Below are positions 1-7,349 of a stretch of DNA of 64,000 nt, in pieces; the first letter of the stretch is position 1; every line of letters starts with the position of its first letter. The translations under genes and the position numbers were made by a program. The notes beneath the pieces were generated by a model, which did not search any database, was not told where the DNA came from, and saw only the letters and a program-made list of their open reading frames with translations. This DNA is from CAVQCJ01 sp963771835 (GTDB lineage Bacteria; Actinomycetota; Actinomycetes; Prado026). The stretch covers positions 806,001 through 870,000 of the forward strand of contig CAVYVA010000004.1 in assembly GCA_963771835.1 (NCBI GenBank), given 5' to 3'.

Positions 1-2151
1 CTGGCTGATCGCGACCACGGGCACGTCGAGCTCCTTGGCCAGCAGCTTCAGGCTTCGGGAGAACTCGGCGACCTCCTGCTGCCTGGACTCGACGCGCTTG
101 CCGCTGGTCATCAGCTGCAGGTAGTCGACGACGACCAGCCGCAGGTCGTGGCGCTGCTTGAGCCGGCGGCACTTGGCCCGGATCTCCATCATCGACATGT
201 TCGGCGAGTCGTCGATGAACAACGGCGCCTCGGACACGCTGCTCATGGTCCGGGCCAGCCTGGTCCAGTCGTCGTCGCTCATCGTGCCGCTGCGCATGTG
301 GTGCAGGGCGACGCGCGCCTCCGCCGAGAGCAGTCGCATGGTGATCTCGTTGCGGCCCATCTCCAACGAGAAGATCACGCTCGACAGCCGGTGCCGCAGC
401 GAAGCCGCCCGGCACCAGTCGAGTCCGAGCGTCGAGTTGTGGGTCGGGATCATCGAGCCGCCGGCGAGGTAGAGGTGGTCCGTGCTGTCGACCTCGACAC
501 AGCGCACCGGGACTGACGACACCGGCCGGACATCCGTGATGAACCGGGTGGACCTGCGGGTGAACCGGCGCCGCGAGCGCTCCTTGTGCAGCGCAGCCTT
601 GCGCTCGAGACGGAAGAGGGGATCGTCGGTGGTGAACCCGACGACGTACGCGGTCGAGGTTTCCGACGAACGTCCCCCGACGGACCGGGTCGTCAGGTGA
701 GCCCGGTAACCCAGGCTCTGCACCAGCTCCAGGGTCCCGCGGGCCAGGACTTCGTTCGCCACGGTGAACTGCACCGTGCCCTGCGGCGACACGGTCCCGT
801 CCGAGTCGAGAAGACCTGCCAGCAGGGCGCGACGTTGGGCCTCCGAGGCACGCAGATAGTCGGCGGGGATGTGCTTGGAACCCAGCAATCCCAACGTGCG
901 CAGCAGCGCCTGCACCGTGCCGTGCCGACGATGGCACGCATCGCATGGAACCGGGAAGCCGATGGTGTACGTCAAGCGCGAGCCCGGTCGCACAACGAGC
1001 CCTTCGTCCTCGATGTACAACGCGATCTCCGGGTCTGCGGACGTGTACCGGGCCGCGGCCGAGTGCCCGTCCCCCAGCCAGACGCCCAGCGTGTACGGAG
1101 GTATGGGCAGCTCTCGTTCCGGCAGATCGAGGGGGAGCGCGTTGCGCACGCTGTGGTTCAGCCGACCGTCCGCGGTCTCGCAGCGCAGCGACGCCGCGAT
1201 CTGCTCCGTGGTGCGGACCCCGTCCTTCGTCCCGGGCTTGCGCCGCGAAGCCCTCGTCGTCGTGAGCCACTGGTGCAGTGCGTCGGCCACGATCACCGTG
1301 CCGTCGGAGAACTCGACCTCGTAGCAGGGTCGCCCGAGCAAGACCTCCGTCGCCGCCACGACCCGGGTGGGACGACCGTCCGCGCCCATCAGCCGGTCAC
1401 CGACGGCGACATCCCCCATGGTCGTCCAGCCGGTCGGCGTCGGCAGCGGGGTGTCGAGTGCCAGCGCCTTTCCCATAGCCGGTCTGGCGGCGACGACGAT
1501 GAGCTGGCCGCCGTGCAGACCGTTCGTCAGGCTGTCGAGGTCCGCGAACCCTGTCGGCACGCCGACCATCGCGCCGCCGCGCGAGGAGATCGCCTCGATC
1601 TCCTCCAGGGTCCCGTGCATGATGTCGGCCAGCGGGAGGTAGTCCTCGCTGGTGCGGCGCTCGGTGACCGAGTACAGCTCGGCCTGGGCCCGGTCGACGA
1701 TCTCGTCGGCCTCGCCGCCGTCGGCGCCGTAGCCCATCTGGACGATCTTGGTGCCCGCCTCCACCAGGCGCCGGAGCACCGCCCGCTCACGGACGATCCG
1801 CGCGTAGTACGCGGCGTTGGCCGCCGTGGGAACCGACGAGATCAGCGTGTGCAGGTAGGGCGCCCCGCCGGCCCTGGCCAGCTCGCCGCGGCGGGTCAGC
1901 TCGGCCGAGACGGTGACCGGGTCGGCCGGCTCGCCCCGCCCGTACAGGTCGAGGACGACGTCGTAGACGGTCTGGTGGGCCGGCTTGTAGAAGTCGCCCG
2001 GCCGCAGCACCTCGACGACGTCGGCGATGGCGTCCTTGCTGAGCAGCATGCCGCCGAGCACGCACTGCTCGGCCGCGATGTCCTGCGGCGGGGTGCGCTC
2101 GAACGATGAGTCGTAGGGCTGGGCCGGAGCCGGGAACTCGGCCACACTCAC
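1..2151 (-). CDS. dnaB: Replicative DNA helicase DnaB, intein-containing, 3' end outside the window
   Basis: DnaB is the hexameric ATPase that unwinds DNA ahead of the replisome. The N-extein (about 228 aa) begins MSVAEFPAPAQPYDSS and carries the N-terminal collar domain, then the RecA-like domain up to Walker A (AARPAMGK). The host reading frame is interrupted there by a 344-aa intein and resumes at STLGLDWCRAASL. It continues through FSLEMGRNEITMRLLSAEA, the Walker B region (RLVVVDYLQLM) and FSRSLKLLAKELDVPVVAIS, where the window ends. The start is a GTG at 2151; no strong ribosome-binding site is visible. It is read in the same direction as rplI-rpsR-ssb-rpsF but is separated from them by 386 bases that include a strong hairpin. 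Family and intein are certain; the start is less so. Confidence 0.95.
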   Translation of the reverse strand, partial: MSVAEFPAPAQPYDSSFERTPPQDIAAEQCVLGGMLLSKDAIADVVEVLRPGDFYKPAHQTVYDVVLDLYGRGEPADPVTVSAELTRRGELARAGGAPYLHTLISSVPTAANAAYYARIVRERAVLRRLVEAGTKIVQMGYGADGGEADEIVDRAQAELYSVTERRTSEDYLPLADIMHGTLEEIEAISSRGGAMVGVPTGFADLDSLTNGLHGGQLIVVAARPAMGKALALDTPLPTPTGWTTMGDVAVGDRLMGADGRPTRVVAATEVLLGRPCYEVEFSDGTVIVADALHQWLTTTRASRRKPGTKDGVRTTEQIAASLRCETADGRLNHSVRNALPLDLPERELPIPPYTLGVWLGDGHSAAARYTSADPEIALYIEDEGLVVRPGSRLTYTIGFPVPCDACHRRHGTVQALLRTLGLLGSKHIPADYLRASEAQRRALLAGLLDSDGTVSPQGTVQFTVANEVLARGTLELVQSLGYRAHLTTRSVGGRSSETSTAYVVGFTTDDPLFRLERKAALHKERSRRRFTRRSTRFITDVRPVSSVPVRCVEVDSTDHLYLAGGSMIPTHNSTLGLDWCRAASLRHRLSSVIFSLEMGRNEITMRLLSAEARVALHHMRSGTMSDDDWTRLARTMSSVSEAPLFIDDSPNMSMMEIRAKCRRLKQRHDLRLVVVDYLQLMTSGKRVESRQQEVAEFSRSLKLLAKELDVPVVAISQ
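436..1467 (-). other. Intein in the DnaB P-loop with LAGLIDADG endonuclease domain; class 3 signature
   Basis: This 344-residue protein-splicing element sits between Lys of the Walker A motif (GK) and the following Ser-Thr. It starts with Ala (ALALDTPLPTPTGWTTMGD) instead of Cys or Ser and ends in PTHN before Ser+1. Three residues match the Trp-Cys-Thr triad described for class 3 inteins: W67 in block B (LHQWLTTT), C323 in block F (VRCVEVDS) and T342 in block G. Two dodecapeptide motifs, LGVWLGDG and LLAGLLDSDG, both with the acidic residue, indicate a possibly active LAGLIDADG homing endonuclease in the middle. A Cys/His-rich CDACHRRH lies between them. The intein frame is intact throughout. 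Class assignment is inference from motif recall; intein identity and borders are read directly. Confidence 0.93.
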
Positions 2152-2487
2152 CGTTCGTCACCCCCTCGCGTGGACTTGTCGGCGGACCTTGTCCGGGACC
2201 CTGGTCAGGACCCGGGTCGCGGCCCGGTCGAGCATCGCGGGGTGAGTCTGACGGCCGCCACCGACAAGGCCAAGCACCCCTGTGCGTGAGGGTGTGGGCA
2301 GGGTGTGCGCAACGCCGCGAACGATGTGCACATGCCGTGGACGAGCCTGTGGAGAACCAACCGATTTGCCCGCGATCATGGCGCTGACCTGCGGTTTCAC
2401 CGGATCCGGGGTGTGGACCGGAGAAAGTCGCCGCGATGACGCCAGGGTGTCCGGCAGGTGGACTGTGGCTGTTGGGGCCCCGGCAGC
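2152..2487. other. dnaB upstream region, no gene seen
   Basis: No coding frame with actinobacterial character is convincing here. The segment should hold the dnaB promoter. It is slightly lower in GC than its surroundings and contains two weak DnaA-box-like words around 2336-2356 (ccgtggacg and ctgtggaga), which are not close enough to consensus to call. Confidence 0.4.
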
Positions 2488-2530
2488 GCGATGGGCGGGT
2501 GGGCCGGACTCCGGCCCACCCGCCCATCGC
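2488..2530 (-). terminator. Perfect 21-bp-arm hairpin after rplI
   Basis: The left arm 2488-2508 (gcgatgggcgggtgggccgg plus a) is exactly complementary to the right arm 2510-2530, with essentially no spacer, eight bases past the rplI stop. There is no T-run. This looks like the U-less hairpin terminators common in actinobacteria and would end the rpsF-ssb-rpsR-rplI transcript before dnaB. Function is inferred from position. Confidence 0.7.
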
Positions 2531-2537
2531 GTTCTGC

Positions 2538-2984
2538 TCAGGCGGGGACGACGTCCAGGGCGATCGTGGCCGCGACCTCGGGGTGCAGGCGGACGGTCAC
2601 CGCGTGCGAGCCGACCGTCTTGATCTGACCGGGCAGCTCGATCCGGCGCTTGTCGATGTCCGGCCCTCCGGAGGCCTTCACGGCCTCCACGACGTCGGCC
2701 ACCGTGACCGAGCCGAAGAGGCGGCCACCGTCGCCGGCCCGGGCCGGGACCCGCACGGACAGCTGCTCGAGCTGGCCCTTGATCTCCTTGGCGTGGCCCA
2801 GGTCGCGCACCTCGCGCACGTCGCGGGCCCGCTTGATCGAGGAGATCTGCTTCTCCCCGCCACGGGTCCACAGCAGCGCGAGCCCGCGGGGGACGAGGTA
2901 GTTGCGGCCGTAGCCGTCCTTGACCTCGACGATGTCGCCGGGGGCGCCCAGACCGGACACCTCCTGGGTGAGGATGAGCTTCAT
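2538..2984 (-). CDS. rplI: 50S ribosomal protein bL9
   Basis: The 148-aa protein begins MKLILTQEVSGLGAPGDIVEVKDGYGRNYLVPRG in short form, the conserved N-terminal RNA-binding domain of bL9 (LGxxGDxVxVxxGYxRNxLxPxG pattern). A long connecting helix and the C-terminal domain follow (GRLFGSVTVADV, LPGQIKTVGSHAVTVRLHPEV). The length is normal for the family. It is the last gene of the rpsF-ssb-rpsR-rplI operon, 13 bases after rpsR, and is followed by a strong hairpin. The ATG at 2984 is the family start. Confidence 0.97.
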   Translation of the reverse strand: MKLILTQEVSGLGAPGDIVEVKDGYGRNYLVPRGLALLWTRGGEKQISSIKRARDVREVRDLGHAKEIKGQLEQLSVRVPARAGDGGRLFGSVTVADVVEAVKASGGPDIDKRRIELPGQIKTVGSHAVTVRLHPEVAATIALDVVPA

Positions 2985-2997
2985 CGGGTCGGCCCTC

Positions 2998-3234
2998 TCA
3001 GCGCGCGGTGCTGGTGTAGGGCAACAGCGCCACCTCGCGGGCGTTCTTGACCGCCTTGGCGATCTCGCGCTGCTGCTGGACGGTCACACCGGTCACCCGG
3101 CGAGCCCGGATCTTGCCGCGGTCGGAGATGAACTTGCGCAGCAGAGCCGTGTCCTTGTAGTCGATGTGGGTGATCTTCGCCGCCTTGAGCGGGTTCGCCT
3201 TCTTCTTCGGCTTCCGAACGGGGATCTTCGCCAT
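2998..3234 (-). CDS. rpsR: 30S ribosomal protein bS18
   Basis: The 78-aa protein has the bS18 core: DYKDTALLRKFISDRGKIRARRVTGVTVQQQREIAKAVKNAREVALLPY. Its N-terminus is basic (MAKIPVRKPKKKANPLK). No zinc-binding Cys motif is present, so this is the Cys-less paralogue type. It sits between ssb and rplI in the standard bacterial operon and is close enough to both for co-transcription. Length and start (ATG at 3234) agree with the family. Confidence 0.97.
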   Translation of the reverse strand: MAKIPVRKPKKKANPLKAAKITHIDYKDTALLRKFISDRGKIRARRVTGVTVQQQREIAKAVKNAREVALLPYTSTAR

Positions 3235-3289
3235 CAGTGTCTGTCCTCAGGTCTTAGCGTCAGCTTGGTCGGTCGGTTCGAGCGGGGGT

Positions 3290-3829
3290 TCAGAACGGGG
3301 GCTCGTCGAAGGACGAGGCGGAGGACGACGAGGATCCGCCGCCCCAGGAACCGGCCGCGGTGCTGCCGGCCGCCGGGGTGGCCCACGGGTCGTCGGACGG
3401 GCCGTCGCCGGAGGACGGTGCGCCGAAGCCACCACCGCCGCCGCCACCACCGGGGCCGCCGCGGGACACTTTGGTCACCTTGGCCGTGGCGTAGCGCAGG
3501 GCCGGGCCGACGTCGTCGACCTCGATCTCGTACACCGTGCGCTTCTCGCCCTCCTTCGTCTCGTACGACCGCTGCTTGAGCCGGCCGTTGACGATGACGC
3601 GCATGCCGCGCTGGAGGGACTCCGCCACGTTCTCCGCGTACTGCCGCCACACGTTGCAGCGCAGGAACGTCGTGTCGCCGTCCTTCCACTCGTTGGTCTG
3701 CTTGTCGAGCACGCGTGAGCTCGAGGCGACCGTGAAGGACGCGACCGCGGCCCCGCTGGGGGTGAACCGCAGCTCCGGGTCGTTGGTCAGGTTGCCGATG
3801 ATGGTGATGAGGATGTCGCCCTGGGCCAT
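3290..3829 (-). CDS. ssb: Single-stranded DNA-binding protein
   Basis: SSB coats and protects single-stranded DNA during replication and repair and recruits partner proteins through its C-terminal tip. The 179-aa protein has an OB fold in residues 1-115 (ITIIGNLTNDPELRFTPSGAAVASFTVASS, TTFLRCNVWRQYAENVAESLQRGMRVIVNGRL). A Gly/Ser-rich flexible linker follows, ending in the acidic tip FDEPPF, a slight variant of the usual DDDIPF. It is located between rpsF and rpsR as in most bacteria. The ATG at 3829 lies 10 bases after the rpsF stop. Confidence 0.97.
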   Translation of the reverse strand: MAQGDILITIIGNLTNDPELRFTPSGAAVASFTVASSSRVLDKQTNEWKDGDTTFLRCNVWRQYAENVAESLQRGMRVIVNGRLKQRSYETKEGEKRTVYEIEVDDVGPALRYATAKVTKVSRGGPGGGGGGGGFGAPSSGDGPSDDPWATPAAGSTAAGSWGGGSSSSSASSFDEPPF

Positions 3830-3838
3830 GGTGCGCTC

Positions 3839-4129
3839 CTACCGGCGGTTGGGACGGATGACCTTGGTGCGCAGCACGGCCTCGTTGAGGTTGAGCTGGC
3901 GGTCGAGCTCCTTGACGGTGTCGGGCTCGGCCTCGAGGTCGACCACCGCGTAGATGCCCTCGGTCTTCTTGGCGATCTCGTAGGCGAGCCGGCGACGGCC
4001 CCAGATGTCGACCTTCTCGACGGTGCCACCGCCCTGGCGGACGACGTTCAGGAACTGGTCGAGGCTCGGGGCGACGGTGCGCTCCTCGAGCTCGGGGTCG
4101 AGGATCACCATCAGTTCGTACTGACGCAT
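3839..4129 (-). CDS. rpsF: 30S ribosomal protein bS6
   Basis: The 96-aa protein reads MRQYELMVILDPELEERTV at the start, with the ferredoxin-like bS6 fold and VDIWGRRRLAYEIAKKTEGIYAVVDLEA in the middle. The ATG at 4129 gives a family-standard N-terminus and is preceded on the minus strand by an AGGAGG-like site (cagaggaggtgg). It is the first gene of rpsF-ssb-rpsR-rplI; the promoter should lie in the 217 bases separating it from the divergent endonuclease IV gene. Confidence 0.97.
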   Translation of the reverse strand: MRQYELMVILDPELEERTVAPSLDQFLNVVRQGGGTVEKVDIWGRRRLAYEIAKKTEGIYAVVDLEAEPDTVKELDRQLNLNEAVLRTKVIRPNRR

Positions 4130-4346
4130 GCTGACAACCCACCTCCTCTGGACTCGGCGGCCACGGTCGGTCCGTGGCAGGAGGGTGACAAGCGTCGCGC
4201 CCGGCGGTCGTGGCCCGGGCGACCCGACGAACGGTACCGGACCCCGCTCCACCCCCCTAATCGGTCGTCGAGGTCTGTGGACGCGGGCCGGGGGTCCGAG
4301 CACGGCGGGCTGGGGCCGGTCGGCGCGCCGTCGTAGGGTCGCAGCC

Positions 4347-5150
4347 GTGACCGCGAACCCGCACCGGCTGCGCATCGGCGCCCACGTCGAGCAGGTCGAC
4401 CCGCTCGCCGAGGCCGCGGCGCGTGCGGCCGACCTGGTCCAGTTCTTCCTGGGCGACCCACAGGGCTGGGAGGCCCCCGTGGTCGCCTACCCGGGCGGGG
4501 CCGCCGCCCTGCGTTCGGACGCAGCGGCTGCCGAGGTCGTGCTGTACGTGCACGCGCCCTACCGCCTGAACGTCGCATCGACCAACAACCGGATCCGGAT
4601 CCCCTCCCGCAAGCTGCTCCAGCAGCACGCGGACGCCGCGGCCGAGGTCGGCGCGGCCGGGCTGATCGTGCACGGCGGCCACGTCACGGCCGACGACGAC
4701 GAGCAGGTCGGCTTCGACAACTGGCGGAAGACGTTCGAGCGGCTCGAGGCGCCGCTGCCGATCCTCATCGAGAACACCGCCGGCGGTGACCACGCGATGG
4801 CCCGCCGGCTGGAGGCCGTCGCGCGGCTGTGGGAAGCGCTCGACGGCTTCGACGTGGGCTTCTGCCTGGACACCTGCCATGCCTGGGCTGGCGGCATCGA
4901 GCTGCCGGAGGCCGTGGACCGGGTCAAGGCGATCACCGGCCGGATCGACCTGGTCCACGCCAACGACAGCAAGGACGGCTTCGACAGCGGGCGGGACCGG
5001 CACGAGAACTTCGGCACCGGCTCGATCGACCCGGCCGAGCTGGTCGCGGTGGTGTCGGCGGCCGGCGCGCCGGTCGTGTGCGAGACCCCCGGCGGCGCCG
5101 AGGGGCAGCGCGCCGACATCGCCTTCCTGCGCGAGCGCCTGCCCGGCTGA
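4347..5150 (+). CDS. Endonuclease IV-type AP endonuclease
   Basis: Enzymes of this family cut the DNA backbone 5' to abasic sites in base excision repair and use three zinc ions. The 267-aa TIM-barrel protein shows the metal-binding histidines and acids in family order: HAPYRLNVAS, HGGHVTADD, IENTAGGD, GFCLDTCHAWAGG, VHANDSKDGF, DRHENFGTGSID and CETPGG. It starts with GTG at 4347 (MTANPHRLRIGAHVEQVD). It is divergent from rpsF and 43 bases ahead of the FemX-like gene. It is not part of the usual ribosomal/cell-wall synteny as I remember it, so it looks like a lineage-specific insertion. Confidence 0.9.
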   Translation: MTANPHRLRIGAHVEQVDPLAEAAARAADLVQFFLGDPQGWEAPVVAYPGGAAALRSDAAAAEVVLYVHAPYRLNVASTNNRIRIPSRKLLQQHADAAAEVGAAGLIVHGGHVTADDDEQVGFDNWRKTFERLEAPLPILIENTAGGDHAMARRLEAVARLWEALDGFDVGFCLDTCHAWAGGIELPEAVDRVKAITGRIDLVHANDSKDGFDSGRDRHENFGTGSIDPAELVAVVSAAGAPVVCETPGGAEGQRADIAFLRERLPG

Positions 5151-5193
5151 GCAGGCGGTCGTCGCCCGCCGGGTCGCCTCTAGGGTGGCCCCC

Positions 5194-6327
5194 ATGCCGC
5201 TGGAGATCCGCTCGCTCTCCGCGCAGCAGCACCTCGCGTTCGTCACCGAACGCTCAGGCAGCTTCCTGCAGACCCCCGCCTGGGCGCAGGTCAAGGCCGA
5301 GTGGGGCAGCGAGCGGATCGGCTGGTACGACGGTGATCGCCTGGTCGGCACCGGGCTGGTCCTGCTCCGGCAGATCCCGCGGGTCCGGCGGTACCTGGCC
5401 TACCTGCCAGAAGGACCCGTCCTGGACTGGACCGCGTACGAGCCCCAGGACGTGCTGACCCCGATGCTGGAGCAGCTGCGCCGGCGGGGCGCGTTCAGCG
5501 TCAAGATCGGGCCGCAGCTGGTCACCCGGCGCTGGCAGGCCGAGACGGTCAAGGCCGCGCTCGCCGCCATCGCGGACGGGTCGTCCAAGGCCCGGCGGCT
5601 GGCCGACCTGCCGGCAGACACCGACGAGCGCGCGCTGGCCGTCCAGGAGCGGCTCGGGGCCCTCGGCTGGCGGCGCCAGGACTCCGACGGCGGGGGCTTC
5701 GGCGACTTCCAGCCCCGCTACGTCTTCCAGCTGCCGCTCGCGGGGCGGACCGACGAGGACCTGCTCGCCGGCTTCAACCAGCTCTGGCGGCGCAACATCC
5801 GCAAGGCGGCCAAGGACGGGGTCGCGGTCACGGTCGGCACCGACGACGACCTGCCGGCCTTCCACCAGCTCTACCAGGAGACCGCGCAGCGGGACGGGTT
5901 CACCCCGCGTCCGCTGGCGTACTTCCAGCGGATGTTCCGGGCCATGACCGCCGAGGACCCGGACCGCCTGCGGCTGTACCTGGCCCACCGCGACGAGCAG
6001 CTGCTGGCGGCGACCACCTGGGTCCGCGTCGGCGGCCATGTCTGGTACTCCTACGGCGCCTCGAGCAGCGCCGGGCGCGAGCACCGCGGCAGCAACGCGG
6101 TCCAGTGGCGGATGGTCGCGGACGCCCGGGCGGCTGGCGCGTCGGTCTACGACCTGCGCGGCATCTCCGACACACTCGCGGTCGACGACCACCTGTTCGG
6201 CCTCATCCAGTTCAAGCTGGGCACCGGCGGGCAGGCGGTGGAGTACCTGGGCGAGTGGGACTACCCGTTGTCCCCGTTGCTCCACAAGGCTTTCCAGCTC
6301 TACCTGGCCCGCAGGACGGTGCGATGA
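5194..6327 (+). CDS. FemX/FemAB-like aminoacyl-tRNA-dependent peptidoglycan ligase
   Basis: The 377-aa protein belongs to the FemABX group (double GNAT fold), which adds amino acids from aminoacyl-tRNA to the lipid II stem peptide. Diagnostic segments are SFLQTPAWAQVKAEWG near the N-terminus, QLWRRNIRKAAKDGVAVTVG in the centre, and WYSYGASSSAGREHRGSNAVQWRMVADARAAGASVYDLRGISD toward the C-terminus. The ATG at 5194 follows the endonuclease IV gene, and the stop overlaps the next start as ATGA. Pairing with an alanine-racemase-like gene next to PBP and glycosyltransferase genes supports a cell-wall role. The amino acid transferred cannot be told. Confidence 0.88.
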   Translation: MPLEIRSLSAQQHLAFVTERSGSFLQTPAWAQVKAEWGSERIGWYDGDRLVGTGLVLLRQIPRVRRYLAYLPEGPVLDWTAYEPQDVLTPMLEQLRRRGAFSVKIGPQLVTRRWQAETVKAALAAIADGSSKARRLADLPADTDERALAVQERLGALGWRRQDSDGGGFGDFQPRYVFQLPLAGRTDEDLLAGFNQLWRRNIRKAAKDGVAVTVGTDDDLPAFHQLYQETAQRDGFTPRPLAYFQRMFRAMTAEDPDRLRLYLAHRDEQLLAATTWVRVGGHVWYSYGASSSAGREHRGSNAVQWRMVADARAAGASVYDLRGISDTLAVDDHLFGLIQFKLGTGGQAVEYLGEWDYPLSPLLHKAFQLYLARRTVR

Positions 6328-7349
6328 CGCTCAGCCTGTACGTCGACGGTCCGGGCTGGCGCGCGCACACCGACGCCGTGGCCGCCGCGACGCCCGGCCT
6401 GGTCCCGGTCGCCAAGGGCAACGGCTACGGGTTCGGTCTCGAGCTCGCCGCGGCCGAGGCGGAGCGGTTGGCCGCCGGGACCCTCGCGGTAGGGCTGCCC
6501 GGGGAGGTGGCCCGGGTGCGCGGGGCGTTCGGCGGTGACGTCCTGGTCCTCGAGCCGTACCTGCCCGGGGTCCACGAGGTCACCGAGCCCGACGAGCGGG
6601 TCCTGCGCACCGTCGCGAACCCGGACGCCGTCGACGCGCTGGCCGGGCACCGGATCGTGGTCGAGCTCAGCGGCTCGATGCACCGGTTCGGGCTCACCGA
6701 CCCCGAGCTTGAGGCGGTGGCGCCACAGCTGCAGCGGCGCCACGTCCAGGACTTCGCGGTGCACCTGCCGATCGACCAGCCCAGGGGCGGCAAGGTGGCC
6801 GAGGTGGTCGCCGCCGCCGAGCGGGTGAGGGGACACGGGCTCACCCCGGCACGGCTGTGGGTGAGCCACCTGTCCGACGCCGAGCTCGCGGCCGCCACCG
6901 CCGCGCTGCCGGACGTCGCGCTGCTCCCCCGGATCGGCACCCGGCTCTGGCTCGGGTCATCGGCGACCCAGGCCCGCGGGACCGTTCTCGCGGTGCACGC
7001 GCTGCGACGCGGCGAGCGGTACGGCTACCGGCAGCGCCGCGCGCCGCGGGCAGGGCACCTGGTGGTCGTGTCCGGCGGGACCTCGCACGGCATCGCGCTG
7101 GCCGCCCCCACCGGCGGTGGCGCGGGGCAGCGGGTCAAGGCGGCGGGCGCCGGCGGGCTCGAGGCACTCGGCAAGTCGCTGTCGCCGTTCCGGGTGGGCG
7201 GCGCCCGGCGTTGGTTCGCGGAACCGCCGCACATGCAGGTCTCGCTGCTGTGGCTACCCTCCGTCGAGCCCGCGCCCGTGGTCGGCAGCGAGCTCGACGT
7301 CGACGTCCGCATGACCACCACCACGTTCGACCGGGTCGTCGTCGGCTGA
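6324..7349 (+). CDS. Alanine racemase-like PLP protein (fold type III, N-terminal domain)
   Basis: The 341-aa protein has the PLP lysine in LVPVAKGNGYGFGLELAA, the alanine racemase family pattern around the Schiff-base lysine. ELSGSMHRFGL and PRIGTRLWLG are typical of the barrel and PLP-phosphate region. Its ATG overlaps the FemX stop (ATGA), so the two are translationally coupled. It is somewhat shorter than classical Alr (about 370-380 aa) and its C-terminal region does not look like a full Alr beta-domain. Racemase activity is therefore unproven; the family call is solid. Its last 96 bases overlap the 3' end of the convergent GT87 gene. Confidence 0.82.
   Translation: MTLSLYVDGPGWRAHTDAVAAATPGLVPVAKGNGYGFGLELAAAEAERLAAGTLAVGLPGEVARVRGAFGGDVLVLEPYLPGVHEVTEPDERVLRTVANPDAVDALAGHRIVVELSGSMHRFGLTDPELEAVAPQLQRRHVQDFAVHLPIDQPRGGKVAEVVAAAERVRGHGLTPARLWVSHLSDAELAAATAALPDVALLPRIGTRLWLGSSATQARGTVLAVHALRRGERYGYRQRRAPRAGHLVVVSGGTSHGIALAAPTGGGAGQRVKAAGAGGLEALGKSLSPFRVGGARRWFAEPPHMQVSLLWLPSVEPAPVVGSELDVDVRMTTTTFDRVVVG

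Noticed and set aside
586..2109. Plus-strand 507-codon open frame
   Set aside because: It is the shadow of dnaB and its intein; the minus-strand reading has clear DnaB and intein motifs.
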